64,000 nt of DNA from Pelobates cultripes (GCA_933207985.1 OW240917.1:109516692-109580691); one strand, 5' to 3'. Positions 47,380-61,009 are shown, counted from the stretch's first letter. Numbers and translations: made by a program. Notes: a model not told the origin generated them from the sequence alone.

Positions 47380-50155
47380 CAAATATTCTTCAACTCTGCT
47401 GGAGTTATAAATTCCACCACTGTGATATCAACTAACTTGCTACAATTGGCACAGTTAATCATTGAGTGAGTATTCATAGTGAAATCAAATTGAATATTAA
47501 AATTAAAGCTATAGTAGCTGAACTGGAAACATTCTCTAAGCCAGCTATGCTTCTAGTTTGGCTACTTTCACCTTAAATTTGAAGTTCACTTTCAGTTCAA
47601 TTTGAAGTAACCCTGTTGGAGTTTAGTGGAGATCTACCTTGGAATCCTTGGCGATTCACACTTCAGTAAATAACTCTAATATTGGTATTAACTAATAAAA
47701 CACTAACCACTTATTTTACTCAAACAGTGATAGCGCTACCTTTTTCAAATTAATTAAACTGCTCTTTCAAGGAAATAAATATTTTCAGGTTGCATATTGT
47801 GCATATTGTGAAAAATGTTCAAAGCTGAATTTTAATGCTAATTTGGGATAAATGTATTTGGAACACCAGCAAACAGATTACATAACACGTTAAGATCAAT
47901 TGCATATGCAAGTATCTTGCAGGAGGCATTAAGGACTTGTGCAATGGCTTCCTCTTGCCAAGCTGAGGGAAAACATTGTGGAGAAGACTTTCAATAGAAT
48001 AGAAGTGTTCAAAAATGGTTGGCGTTCACCGGACTATCCCAAACAACTTAATCCAGTTTCAACATGGGTAGACTATAGGTGGACCAATTGTTTTGCATCA
48101 TCTATTTCAATATTTGCTGCTAATATGTTCATATACAGAGTATGAGTACCTTGTTGGGATTTGAGGTGTAATTGAAGGCTAACTGCATGCTGAGCCATCT
48201 GTATTTTACAAGATGGCAGCCTCTAGCCTGTCATAATTTACCGATTTCCTCTCACCATCCTTTCTCTCCTTCTAAACAGAAGTTTTAGGATGTGGTGTGA
48301 AGTAGTCCTAAGCAGTTAGCATTGTTCCAGCCAGTAACGCTGTTGTCTTGTTGTCTTATTGAGCAGGGTAAACAAGATTTATGGCAATAAAGGTTTAATG
48401 ACAACGCATATCATTCATTGCAGTATGTGTGCATTGATGACTAATTTTATCTTATTTCAGAATCAGCAAGTCTTTGTTTTGTAATTTAAATGATTTCCAC
48501 ACATATTTTTTGCATCATCACTGTAATAATCAGTCCATGGTTTCTATAGCCATGAGCTAACCCAGCCAGGTATACAAATGGAATGCCAGGTACTTCACCT
48601 GGATAGATCTCAACTAACCTTTTACTTTACCCCCTTTATCTTAACTAATGTTGAGTTTTCACAGGTAATGAAACTTCAAATAACACATGATCAGCTAAGT
48701 GAGCAAACCTTTTGATATTTCTTTTAGCATGTATAAAGCATGTTCTAAATGTTGGTAAAGTTATTTTTCTCCTCCACCAATCCCAGATCCTGATTAATGC
48801 CATCTATTATTTGTCTGTTTATTGTAAAATAAACAATAGCAAAAGTGTTAAAATATACACGCTACCTACAATGATATAGCACCCAGAACATGTTTTTACA
48901 AGATCAAATTGAAATCCCATGTGTATCACAGACTGTATGTAAAAGTTGTTGTTTTTGCTTTACAATATAGTATTGCTTTGTTAATAAATCTATGTTTTAT
49001 GTATTCCATTTAATGTTTTCATGGGAGCATATAAAAACAGTTTCACGTGTTTGGAAGAAGTAGAAGATACCTTTATACCCCATTTATTGGATGCAGTGAA
49101 GCATGACCTTCTTCAGATCTTTGATGGGTCTATTGCTTGATGCTGGTTATACGGCAGCTTAGTTGTCAGTTTACGTACTCTCATGGTTCACAAATCCTCT
49201 AGCTACAAAACTGTAGCAAAAGCATACAAATAATAAGAACCAGATTTACCACATTTTAAGCAATATATATTACACAGAATGTTTTTGTTTTTTGTGCCCT
49301 ATGATGAAATCTTGTTCTGAATCATATAATCCTATTATGCGCCATATCTCTCTAGATTTTCATGAATAATTATCATCACTTTCAGTTGAAAGGATTTTGT
49401 TTATCTAAAATGCTAAACTTTCCAAGGTCTGTTCACAGTAATCATTTGCAGCACTCTGCATAAAATGTATACGTTTGCTGAATGTTCCAAAGTTCTAAGT
49501 GTGTGCAGAGGCCAGAACATAACATATATATGAACAAAGTTAAGGTTTAAATTTTTAAAAGAAGACAAGTTCCACAGCTCATTGCATGGTTTATGGAGCA
49601 AAGAACACTGTATCTCTGTCTGTTTTCTGTTTGTGTCTTACAAAGACAGTACTGTACAAAAAACAAACAAACAAAAAAAAATAATCAGTGCAGAACTAAT
49701 GTTCCGCAGCTATGCAAGTAGGACAGGTGCATCCTTTATACAAATTCACTTTTTCTGACAGGCTCCATCATAGAGTTCCATCACGGAGCTTGTGCTGCAA
49801 TCATGCACATATGTGGCCATGACAATCATGACACAACCGTGCTCTTGTTATCTTACACAACAGTTTCATTCATATAATTTCATCAAATTAAACTGTTGTT
49901 TAGCGCGGAACTTTATATCTCCCAAATGTATTATTTATTTGTAGCATATGCCATAACTCAATACACCAATTGCCCTCTCGCCATAGTTATTAGGAAATGC
50001 CTTACAAACAGCTCTTACAATAAGTGCTTTTCCCTTTAAATAGCCTTTGCAGATCCAACACTTCAGAATGGACCTGGGCAGTCATTGGAAAGTTTAAAAT
50101 ATCAGGTATATATATCACTAGCCCTTTCATATACCCATTCTGGATCATATACTCT

Positions 50156-51773
50156 CAGGGCCGGTGCAAGGATTTTTGACTACACAGGCGAAGATGCGTT
50201 TTGCCGCCCCTCCTCCCCCCAAAAAAATGCATCTTCATCTGTGTGTCATGTAACCCCCCCTTTCGAATTTCTTACACCTTCAGTGTTTTATATCTTATCA
50301 TTCGAATATCTTACTCCCTTTTTCTCCTTTCTGTGTCTTACACCCACTTTGCTGTGTTTTATCTCCTCGTGTTTCTCTTACAACCCATTTGTGTATTTTT
50401 TACTTACTCCAGCCCCTTTGTCTGTCTCTTTCTTCTCCCCAGCTCCTTTGTGTGTCTCTTTGCCCCCCTGTGTGCATTCAGCCTCTATGAGCTTCTCTTT
50501 GTGCCCCCCCCAGCATTCCTGTGCCTTTCAATGTTCCCCTCCCCCTATACCTTTCATTGTCCCACCTCCCCTCCTGTGCCTTTAAATGTCCCCCACCTTT
50601 TATTTACTCCCCTGAACCTTTTATTATACCCCTTCCCTCCTGTACCTTTTATTCCCCCCTCCCTCCTGTAACTCTTATTGCCCCTCCATTTCCTCCTGTA
50701 ACTCTTATTGCCCACCTGCCCTCCTGTAACTCTTCATGTCCCCCTCCCCTCCTGTAACTCTTATTGTCCCTCCCCTCCTCTCCTGTAAATCTTATTGTCC
50801 CCCTCCTGTAACTCGTATTGTCCTTCCCCTCCCCTCCTGTAACTCTGATAGTCTAACCCTCCTGAAACTCCTATTGTCCCCCCTACTGTAACTCTGATTG
50901 TCCCTGCCCTCCCCTCCTGTAACTCTTATTCCCCCCTCTTGTAACTCTTCTTATCCCCCCTCCTGTATCTCTTCTTGTTCCCCCCTCCTGTAACTCTTCT
51001 TGTCCCTCCCCTCCTGTAAATGTTATTGTCCCCCCTCCCTCTTCTTTTCCCCTGTAACTCTTCTTGTCCCTCCTGTAACTCTTCTTGCCCTCCTGTAAGT
51101 AACTCTTCTTGCCCTCCCTCCTGTAACTCTTCTTGCCCTCCCTCCTGTAACTTTTATTGTCCCCCCCTCCTGTAACTCTTCTTGTCCCTCCCTCCTTGTC
51201 CCCCCTCCTGTACTCTTCTTGCCCCCCCCTCCTGTAACCCCCCCTCCTGTAACTCTTCTTGCCCTCCCTCCTGTCCACTTCTTCCTGTTACTCTTCTTGT
51301 ACTTTTGTCCTGTCCCCTCCTGTAACTCTTCTTGCCCTCCCTCCTGTAACTTTTATTGTTCCCCCTACTGTAACTTTTATTGTCCCCTCCCTCCTGTAAC
51401 TTTTATTGTCCCCCCCTCCTGTAACTCTTCTTGCCCTCCCTCCTGTAACTTTTATTGTCCTCCACTGCCCTCCTACCTTTCATTGTGCCCCCTTCTTCTC
51501 TCTCCATGTAGCGCAGTTGAGCGGGCGGTACGTGGTAGAGGATCCTGTTTCCTGTCCCAGTCTAACAGGAAGCAGTTTGTTGCATCTCCTGTCAGACCGG
51601 GTAAACCGCGGCCGGCCCGCCCGCCTGCTCGGCAACACTACATGCAATGACCGGCAAGAGGGGAGCACTATGTAGTGTGCTCTCCTCCTGCCGGTCACCT
51701 GAGGATTGCGCCCCCCCGGGCCGGTGTGCCATAAGGCGGCCACTTGTGCCGCCTTATGGTAGCGCCGGCCCTG
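50156..51773. mobile_element. hAT-type element filled with a minisatellite
   Basis: Ends CAGGGCCGGTGC and GCGCCGGCCCTG are inverted repeats. The flanks TATACTCT (50148-50155) and CATACTCT (51774-51781) are an 8-bp duplication with one mismatch, as expected for hAT. No transposase. The right 300 bp forms hairpins, for example GCCATAAGGCGG against CCGCCTTATGG, and ACCGGCAAGAGGGGAGCAC against its near-complement. The middle is the minisatellite listed next. The long open frames at 50085-51650 and the arginine-rich minus-strand frame come only from this repeat. Confidence 0.8.
50600..51475. repeat. Pyrimidine-rich minisatellite, unit about 20-25 bp
   Basis: Several dozen imperfect copies of CCCTCCTGTAACTCTTCTTG or of the variant ending TTTTATTGTCC. 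The plus strand is nearly all pyrimidine, so triplex formation is possible. Variant units alternate, which suggests unequal exchange. Confidence 0.85.
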
Positions 51774-52106
51774 CATACTCTGATTTAATGACATATCCTC
51801 GTGGATGATGTATCAGGTTGACAAACAATCCCAGCTTTTGATAAAATCTATAAATATTTCACCTCTTTGAGAAATGTGGCACTCTTTAACAGGAATTTGT
51901 ATTTTTTATGGAGTGGAGAATGGAAATAGTCAAACTATATAGCTAATTTGGACAATGTTGAATTGAGGTCTCGGTGTCTGATATAAAACAAGCTGGTTTT
52001 GTGCATTTTACATAAGATTGGATCTCAAACAGCAGTCATTAAAAATGTATTCACCATGCACAAGTCTATTTAAACATGTTTTTTGCTAACATTTACATTC
52101 TGTTTA

Positions 52107-52165
52107 GCTGGTAATATAGCTTAGTGGTTAGTACTCCAACTTTGGAATTTCTAGTACCTGTTGAA
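52107..52165 (+). repeat. tRNA-like SINE head or tRNA relic
   Basis: GGTAATATAGCTTAGTGGTTAG resembles an RNA polymerase III A box (broken here by one extra triplet), and TGTTGAATCC about 30 bases later resembles a B box, GGTTCGAATCC, with changes. No full cloverleaf could be drawn. A tRNA-derived SINE 5' part is the likely source. Confidence 0.4.
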
Positions 52166-54937
52166 TCCATAAGCTTGTTTCTTGACAAAGTCTGTTCAGA
52201 CATTCATTGGTACAGTGATATTTGTACATTTCAGTTTAATAGTAATAAAATAATGACATTCTGCAATTCAGCATTTTAAAGCTAGTCCCTTGTTTATTGA
52301 TACTATAAAGGGCAAACATTTGATTATTAGATCATCAGGACTGGACCCATAATTTGGGAATGTCTCACCAAACCCATGACTGTTTGGAGGTGTGTATGTA
52401 CAAGATATCAGTTGAAGACCAAACAATTAGATTTTAGCTGAAGCTTGGCCTAGTAATGATAGAACACCTAACTGATTCACAATTTTCTTTGCTATATCAT
52501 TTTCTCTGGATAGATCAGCAGACTAAACACTGTGGTTCCCAGATGTTGAGGTCTGATACAGTTCTTTAAATCCAAATCTTTTTGTGTTAGTCGCTACTTC
52601 TCTCTTACGCAGAAAAAATAATAGATTGGCTGGGATCGTCAAAGATGTGAGGCAGAGGTGGGGCCAAACCCTAGGCCTCTGAAAGGGCAGTGCTTACAGC
52701 AAAAAGCCGGCATCCCTTTCATTTTAAGTAGATCTATGGGTTGATCACATCAACAGTCTGTGAGATAATATTTTTTTTTTTGCTTTTTTATAAAAAATAA
52801 AACCCTTACTTCACATTTACCTATCTTGTGACCGACCCTTTAGAGGGCCTCTATACTATACGTAAATTAAATGATCATGAATGAAAAAGAAGGGCACATT
52901 TGAATAGTTTTCATATTGTTTTGTGTCATTATTAGTAATATAAGTTTAATTGGGAAAGATTACGAGCCTGAAATGTTTGTTTAAAACAAAAGGAACTCAA
53001 GTAAAAAACAAAACGTTTAGCATACACAGACATCCATAGCATAGGACAAGGGGTGAAACTGCCCAGTCCCTACCTAGATATTGCCTGATTGTTGCTGGTA
53101 CCACAAGAGTTACACCACTAATGACATGCCCAAGGAAAAGGCAGTAGTGACTCTGGTGGGATGGCACCACCGAGAGGCCCTGTGGAGGAAGATTAATTAA
53201 TCCCCCTTCTCACACGGTAGCAATATTGCTTGTCATCCTGGACAGCCTAAAGTAATTATGGCATCATGGTATTAAACATGGAATATTATATGTTGCACAA
53301 GATTATGAGGTGAAAAGTGAAATATGGCATATGTTATCATGGGATGGGATATGAAAAGATTCTGGCATTTTGGCTCATTGAATGAAATATACAATGTCAT
53401 GGTCAAAAATGACTCCCTACGCCCATAAAAAATGTCAGCAGACACCCATGCTATCATACCAATGGTGAGATCTTTTTGGTTCTTAAAACATAAACACTCT
53501 ATTCACTTTTAATTTCAGTAGACGAGGAAAAGTGCAAAAATGACATAAACACTATTTTGAGCTGTCAATTCAAGGAAAGAGAATGAATTCAATTTACTTT
53601 GACTTCCTTACACTGAAGGTAAAATATCAGTGGATAGAGTGTGAAACCTATCCTGAATACTTTCTTTCCTATGTCAATCTTTAGAAGCACATTTCCCCAG
53701 ATTTAAGGAAGTCTAGTTCCAGTCAGATCCCTAGACTCTTTATGGATGACCCTCAATCTGTTTACTGCTCAGGAGGCCTAAAGTTCTTTTCTGAAAGTGG
53801 AAAGGAGATTCTGATGGACTTTTAAGATAAGTCATTTCCTTTCTTAGTACCTAAAAATACAAAGACTTAACTTGTTTCTTAGAGCCATATTTGTACTTCA
53901 TGTCCTGGGAAATGGTGGATTAAATCTAATTATCTACTGCATTAGCTTTTTCTTTTTGTTCACATGATCAGAAACACATTCAGAAACAGTGTAGTTTTTT
54001 TTTTGGTTTTTTTTCTACAGATGGCAATATGCCATATTACAATTTACGTCTTTAAAAAAAAAAAAAAAAAAGAGGGAAAATGTGCCAAGTTAATGGAGCA
54101 TCAGGCATTCTGTGTGCAGACATACATTGCTAACTAACAACTTCTAAATGTGCTCCACTATCATGTTAAGTGAATGAACACTGGAAGCCAAAAGACTACA
54201 AACACATCTTAAACAAAAGACCTCTTACTAGAACATGGAAATGCTCCTAGGCAACTAATTGTTTTAGCTTTTATTCTTTTTTTTCCTTTGCCCAAGAACA
54301 AAATAAATAAATAAAGCATCTTAAGAACTGCCGCAAATGTGCTTTTAAATCACATGGACTATTTCAATTATTTATATCCTCTAAAAATAATTTTATCATT
54401 ATAAATATTATGCATACTTGTAATGATGGCTTTTAGATGAGATTCTTTAAATATCTAAAGAGTCAATCATCAATGTGGTAAAATATAAGTTTTTCTTGAA
54501 TCTGGATTTTGTATAAATGCATATGATTATGTCAAACATAAAATAATGTCACCTTTTAAAAAAATAAAATAGTTGTTTCGCACGTTGGTGTGTCATAGAG
54601 TGATAACTCGATGAGTTTCTTCTCACAATTATTTTTAATATGGACAGACAGAGATCGGTCTATAGAAAGACACACAGTTTGACCTTACCATAATAACTGC
54701 TGGAAAATATAGTTGAAATAGACAACTTTTATTCATTTTTGGTTGGGAAAATATTTTTTGTAAAGCAGAAACATGCTGACCTGACTCTCTCTCTTTTTTT
54801 TTTATTTAAGTTAATTATTTGGGTTATCAGAATGTAATTTAAAGAAGCATAATTTAAAGAGTATAATTTTAGGCCAGGGTAGCCAAACTAATAGCATTGG
54901 TGACTTGGAGAATCTTTCCGGTTTGGCTGCTTTGACC

Positions 54938-55417
54938 TTAAAGGGACACTTTACTGCCCAAATACAGAATAGATAAACATCACTGTTTAGTAGATATACC
55001 CAAAATGAAACCTGTCATGCATTTAATTATGCATTTTTTCATTGTGGGTAAATGTAAACACAGCTTGCAAACACTGCAGATCTCTTGTCTGCTGACTTTG
55101 CAAGCCCTCCCCCTCTAACCCTGCCCACATTTCTGTAACTGTCCAATACCAAACTTCCCAATGCATGTCAATGAGACATCTTTGCAAGGCAGGTACTCTG
55201 AGTAATTGCTGCCTCTTGAGTTCAGTGCAAGAAATGCTAAGCAAACTAAGACTTGTCTGCTTGAAAAGCCAATGGGGTATAACAAGTATGATATATAAAA
55301 GTCAATTTCTATTTAAAACTGCACATTTTCCAAAATGAAAAAAAAGGACACACTCTTCACACATAAAGTTTTTTAGGAAGCTAAAGTGCATTAGGAGTCT
55401 GTAGTATCCCTTTTTAG
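54938..55417. mobile_element. TTAAAGGGACACT-type MITE inserted in another repeat
   Basis: About 480 bp from TTAAAGGGACACTTTACTGC to AGTATCCCTTTTTAG. The flanks, GGCTGCTTTGACC before and TTTGAAAATCACTTTGG after, join into sequence resembling 47562-47600 (GGCTACTTTCACCTTAAATT), where an intact TTAA stands at the junction. This is a natural empty-site comparison that supports TTAA as the target. Confidence 0.75.
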
Positions 55418-58400
55418 TTTGAAAATCACTTTGGATTCTCACTTCATTGAATAATGCTGTTATTTTCAAGGATGGTAATTAGTGCAAATTGAGTTAAACT
55501 TTGGTTTAGAGATTGTCCTATCAGGAAAATTCTATACCTTATGCTAGAAACTCAACATTGGTTTAACCCTGGATATAGTAAGAATTTACAATCTCTGTAT
55601 AACCTGTATAACTGTTGTCTGTAATCAGAAATGGTAATCCTCTATAATCAAATCAAGAAAATATTATTTACAGGTAAATTCAGACAGCACAACTGAAACG
55701 AAATTGTAACGAAAATATACTGACATATTTTATGCCAAATTTATTATGAAAGCTGTCAAGTAGTTTATATTGTTCAAAGAAAGTTTGGTATACATTGTTA
55801 TTTTGAATGCGTCTCAACTCAATCCTTATGCTAGTGCAAATCTAAACCCTAAATCAATTAGCATTTGCTAAATACTGCTGAAAAGGCATACCAGCGTTTG
55901 ATTTACATCTAGCAGCTGCCAAGAGTTTGCACAGTAGGGGACATGGCGCATATCTTGACGGTTCTGCACTAAATGGAAAAAAATGTTGTGTTGAGTGAAG
56001 ACCACCCTTAGAAGACAGGGGGATCATTGGCAATGATATTGCTATTGCAATTACACACTTGCCAATCGATATAAAAGCACCATGGTCATAACATACAAAA
56101 CAAAGCTTTTGGAATATTCCATGTGTGATTTCATGAAAGTGATATGCAATGTCATGACCTTTTAACTCCTTATTTGGTCCCTGCACAGCACGAAGTGCTC
56201 AGCGGTTGACCTTCTCAAATGGAGCATAGATTTGTGTACAATGGAAGCATCACATCATAACTGTGCCAATGTGTTATTTAGTCTACAGCTCATTATGTTT
56301 AGTTTAAAATAAAACTATTACATATTAAAGCTTTCATTTTTAGATGTTATATTCACATTTTTTTCTAAATTTATAATTTCCTGTTTTGTTTTTTTTAAAA
56401 TAATACAACACACATTTTTAGAAGAGTAACACATTGTTAAAGATGAAAAATTAGGTTCCATGTAGACCAAGCAACTTAATATTTATGTTTATCATTCTCT
56501 TGTTCCACAGAAACGCCAAGAAATGGTCTTAATAGCAGTGATAGCAAAGGATCACATACTAAATGTTTTCTTTGTTAAAAACAATTAGTTCACAAGACCA
56601 TTGTGTTAGTTAGATTAATCACATGTCTGGTTCTAAAAGTGATCAAGTTTAGCTGACTTACTATGTTCATCACTGCAATCCTATTTTTTTGAGGAGAACT
56701 AGGTATGTGTGTTTCGACTATTAAGCAGGCTTAAGCAATAAGCCTCATCAGGGTACTGCATTGTAAATAAATAAAAAATGAGGTTATCTTAATTCATACT
56801 AAATCTTGATTATTAATATTAGCAGTAGAGTTTCAATGACAATAAGGTAAATTCTGAACATACTATATTATCTATATCAAAAATCCACAAAAGCTATACA
56901 AAAATGTGTAGAAAAATAGTTCAAGAACAGCTAGAACATTTCATTTTACAATGTTTAGTTAAATCAACCTTGCATGTTGTGTAGTGTAGCCAGATTTTGT
57001 TTTGTGGTTTATATCTAATTCAAAAAATGCAAAGAATTAAAAAAAGACAGAGAAATTATAAAATAATTTAAACTGATTCTCTAAGAATAATAATAATTTA
57101 AACTGATTCTCTAAGAATAATTGAGCCATGCAAGATTATTCCAGATGCACAAAATGTAAATCTCTCCAAGTTGTTGATTATGGACACGTGATTATAGTTA
57201 TCAAAATCAAAATCAAAATTAACCCCTCTATGCTGCACTCCCCCTTCTTTCATCTCATGCCCTGCACTCTTTTCTCTATTCTCTCCATCCTTCTCCCACT
57301 CGATCTCATCCCAGAGTCCATCCATATAAAACCCGCTCACACCTTCTGTCTCTATCTCTCCTCCTGCTTCTAGCAGCTGGGGATGTCTCTCCCAACCCAG
57401 GGTCCGTCATCTCCTTTACTCACACTGTCAACCAGAAACCACACAAACCTCAACCCAATACCATGCTGTCTATCCCCATCTACCAATATTCAGTGTGCAC
57501 TCTGAAACACCCGCTCCATCTGCAGCAATATAAAAACAGCCTACACAACCTCTTCATCTCAAATTCGTTCACACTTCTTGCACTCACTGAGACCTGGCTG
57601 TCCCCCTCTGCTACTGCTACGCCTGCTTCCTTATGTTATGGTGGGCTACGATTCTCCCACACTCCTGGACCAAACAACTGTAAAGGAGGTAGTGTGGGCA
57701 TCCTTCTCTCTCCTCAATGTACCTTTCAACCTATCCTCCCGCCCTACACTTTACTTCCTTTGCAGTTCACACTGTCCGTCTATTTAAACCCTCTGAGAAT
57801 TGACATAATTTATCGCCCTACCCCCCCTCCTCCCCCTGGGTCATCCTAGTCTATTCTTTGAACACTTTCCTTCCTGGCTATCCCATTTCCTCTCCTCTAG
57901 CACTCATTCCCTCATTCTTGGGTACTTTAATATACCAATCAACAACCTTAACTGCCCTGATTCCTCTCGTCTGCTTTCTATAACTTCCTCCATTGGATGC
58001 ACACAGTGGTCTAATTCATCAACTCATATTGCAGGAAACACTCTTGACCTCATCTTCACCAATCTTTGTACCAGCTCTAATGTTCCATTTCCTCTATCTG
58101 ACCACAATCTGCTGTCCATTGACATCCGTATACCCGATACCGAAAGTACACCACCCTCATCACATCAGTCTTGCAGAAACCTCCATTGTCTTGACCTACA
58201 GGAATACTCCACCAACCTCCAAAGTGTCATTTTACCCATCTCAAATTTCACCTTCCCTAACACTGCAACCTCCCTCTACAACTCCACTCTCTCCTCTCAA
58301 ATAGACTCAATGGTAACTCCTACACTTAAACACACTAAGCGCCCCCAATTACAGCCCTGGCACATCAAGCTGACCCGATACCTCCCAAAATTTTCCAGAA

Positions 58401-59555
58401 CTGCTGAGTGCTGCTGGAGAAAGTCTTACTCTGCGTCTGACTTTCCCCACTATAGATTAATGCTACGCTACTACAGTCTGGCTCTTTCTTCTTCAGAAGA
58501 AGAAAACTACAGTGCACTCATATCCACAGTCTCCAACAAGCCCAAACAAATGTTTCATGCTTTTAATTCTCTTCTGGGCCCTATCGTGCCTCCTCCTACC
58601 AACTTGACCACCAGAAACTTTGCAACTCACTTCACTGAAAAGATTTTTACAATCAGGGAAAAGAGATATCTCCACCCACTCCCAACTTTTCCCCTAGCCA
58701 CACTCCCTCAGCCGCCCTCTGTTCATTTGCACCCGCTACAGCAGAAGAGGTTTCTGCTCTGCTCTGGTCCTCCCACCCCACCACCTGTTCCCTCAATCCT
58801 ATTCCCTCGTATCTCATCAGCACTTTGTCTCCTTCTCTTGCTCTGCCTCTCACTTAAATTTTCAATCTCTCCCCTTCCTCTGGCACATTTCCTCTACCCT
58901 TCAAACATGCAACCATAACCCTGATTCTGAAAAAGCCCAACCTTGACCCTAATTCCCCATCCAACTACTCCCTATCTCGCTACTGCTGTTTGTCTCCAAG
59001 ATCCTTGAGAGAGTTGTGTATGTGAGATTGACAGACTTCCTTGAATCCAATTCTTTGCTTGACCTGCTTCAATCTGGATTCCACGCTAGTCAATCTGTTG
59101 AAACAGCTGTGACCAAAGTATCCAATGATCTTATCACTGCAAAATCACATGGCCACTACTCTATCCTAATTCTCCTCAACCTTTCTGCTGCTTTTGATAT
59201 TGTTGATCATCAACAGCTTCTTCTCATCTCCATAATATCGGTCTACGAGATACATCTCTCTCCTGGTTGGCTTCCTACCTCTCCCACCACTCATTCAGTA
59301 TTTCTTTCTGTGGCTCTGCCTCTTCTCCCCAATACCTTTCTGTTGGTGTTCCCCAAGGGTCTGTCCTTGGTCCCCTATTGTTCTCAATCTACACTGCCTT
59401 CCTTGGTAAACTCATCAGCTCCTTCGGCTTCCAGTATCATTTCTATGTGGCTGACACACAAATTTATCTGTCTTCCTCTGATTTCTCACCACCCGTCTTG
59501 ACTCGTGTCTCTGAATGCCTTTCTGCTATTTCCAACTGGATGGGTGCTCATTTCC

Positions 59556-59964
59556 TTAAAGGACCACTCTAGGCACCCAGACCACTTCAGCTTAATGAAG
59601 TGGTCTGGGTGCCAGGTCCTTCTAGGGTTAACCCATTTTTTAATAAACATAGCAGTTTCAGAGAAACTGCTATGTTTATTAATGGGTTAAGCCTTCCCCC
59701 TAATCCTCTAGTGGCTGTCTCATTGACAGCCACTAGAGGCGCTTGCGTGCTCCTCACTGTGATTTTCACAGTGAGAGCACGCCAGCGTCCATAGGAAAGC
59801 ATTGAGAATGCTTTCCTATGCGACCAGCTGAATGCGCGCGCAGCTTTTGCCGAGCGTGCGCATTCAGCCGACGGGGCGGAACGGAGAAGGATAGGAGGAG
59901 GAGAGCTCTCCGCCCAGTGCTGGAAAAAGGTACGTTTTTACCCCTTTCCCCCTTCCAGAGCCGG
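59556..59964. mobile_element. Hairpin-chain TTAAAG MITE, copy 2, inside the LINE
   Basis: Starts TTAAAGGACCACTCTAGGCA. Six successive hairpins follow: arms 59572-59589/59596-59613 (18 bp perfect), 59630-59659/59663-59690, 59705-59718/59726-59739 (14 bp), 59745-59762/59766-59782 (one bulge), 59790-59803/59807-59820 (14 bp) and 59827-59837/59858-59868 (11 bp). The right part (59870-59964) is GC-rich and lacks the expected CCCTTTAA end, so it is truncated or altered. The LINE resumes at about 59965. Confidence 0.75.
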
Positions 59965-60298
59965 GAACTTCTGGTCTTCCCTCCCTCAAGTGTTGCTACT
60001 CCCTCATCTGTGTCCCTCCAAATCAATGGTGCTACCATCCGCTCTACCTCTAAGCTCGCTGTCTAGGTGTTCTCTTTGACTTCGACTTCTCCTTCACCCA
60101 TCATGTCCAATCAATCGCCAAATCCTGCCGTTTCCATCTTAAATATATTGTGTGCATCTGACACTATTTAACGCCTCATATGGCAAAGGTGCTTGTCCAT
60201 GCTGCTGGCCTCTCTTGCCTTGACTACTAATTTGCTTCTCAGTGGTCTTACGTGTTCCCAACTTGCCCCGTTACAGTCTATGTTGAATGGCGCTTTAT

Positions 60299-60324
60299 AA
60301 ATAATAATAATAATAATAATAATA
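60299..60324. repeat. (AAT)n microsatellite at LINE 3' end
   Basis: About eight AAT units directly after GGCGCTTTATAAAT, the usual tail of this LINE group. Confidence 0.85.
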
Positions 60325-61009
60325 TAGTTGTATATAATGTGTAGGCCATATAAGTTCCTACTATCTCTGAAAGGCTTTCTGTGAGTAAGACTGTGCTACA
60401 TTCATAAAATACATGAATTAGGCCAATCAGCAAACTGATAGAAGCTTTATCACAAGTAGCATTGGCACTTCCTGAATACAAAAGAGAGACACTACCATAC
60501 CATACTTCCAAACAGTTCTGAAAATGCAATTTTGTGCCCTGTTTCACCATCGTTGCTTCTTTTCTTGAGTCCCTCTGCATAGGAAAAAAAAGTAAGACAT
60601 GTTAGGGGAGAAGGGATGGGCAATAATGAGATATGAAAAAGGATAGAAAATGGACAATGATTGATGTCACTATTGTTAAAATATGAATAGAGATAAATTG
60701 TCATTGTAAATAATTGTGTGTGGTTTTTTTTTTGTTCTTCTCGCTTCACCTGCCATGTGGAGTTTAGTTTTCTTGTTTTTGTTATGCTAAAGTATCATCA
60801 GATTAATAGTGTTAAGTAAAATTATTACATCTGCTTGTAAAAACAAAAAAAAATAAAAAAAAATAAAGGCATGTTAAAAAGTGTAGTTGGGAGTGGTCAT
60901 GACTGAGGTTTTAGGAAGAGGTCACCATATTATTTTGGGGCTCAAGCTCACGTGTTTTATGACTCTAGCGACACTTGTGTTTGATGTTTGCAGGCCATAC
61001 AATTTTTTT

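Larger units (their letters stand above)
57200..60324 (+). pseudogene. L2/CR1-group LINE, decayed, with endonuclease and reverse transcriptase remnants
   Basis: Broken ORF2 of a non-LTR retrotransposon. The endonuclease part (57463-57849) includes LLALTETWLSP and GGSVGILLSP, the APE-type motifs. The reverse transcriptase part (about 58930-59570) includes [13 protein letters not shown], then in another frame [17 protein letters not shown], and [10 protein letters not shown] where YADDTQIYLS is expected, so the catalytic aspartate pair is damaged. At least three frame changes separate these blocks. A MITE (59556-59964) interrupts it, after which LLVFPPS and LFDFDFSFTHHVQ follow. The 3' end GGCGCTTTATAAATAATAAT and an AAT repeat fit the L2 group. 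Confidence 0.85.

Noticed and set aside
50085..50671. Open frames of 156 and 166 codons on the + strand, and the 131-codon glycine/arginine-rich frame on the minus strand (50883-51278)
   Set aside because: They are translations of the pyrimidine-rich minisatellite and its flank inside a hAT-type element; no start context, domain or splice support.
56700..56756. Minus-strand CTGATGAGGC ... GAAAC resembling a hammerhead ribozyme
   Set aside because: The core words are present but stem I cannot be formed beyond about three pairs and stem II is broken, so it does not meet the fold.
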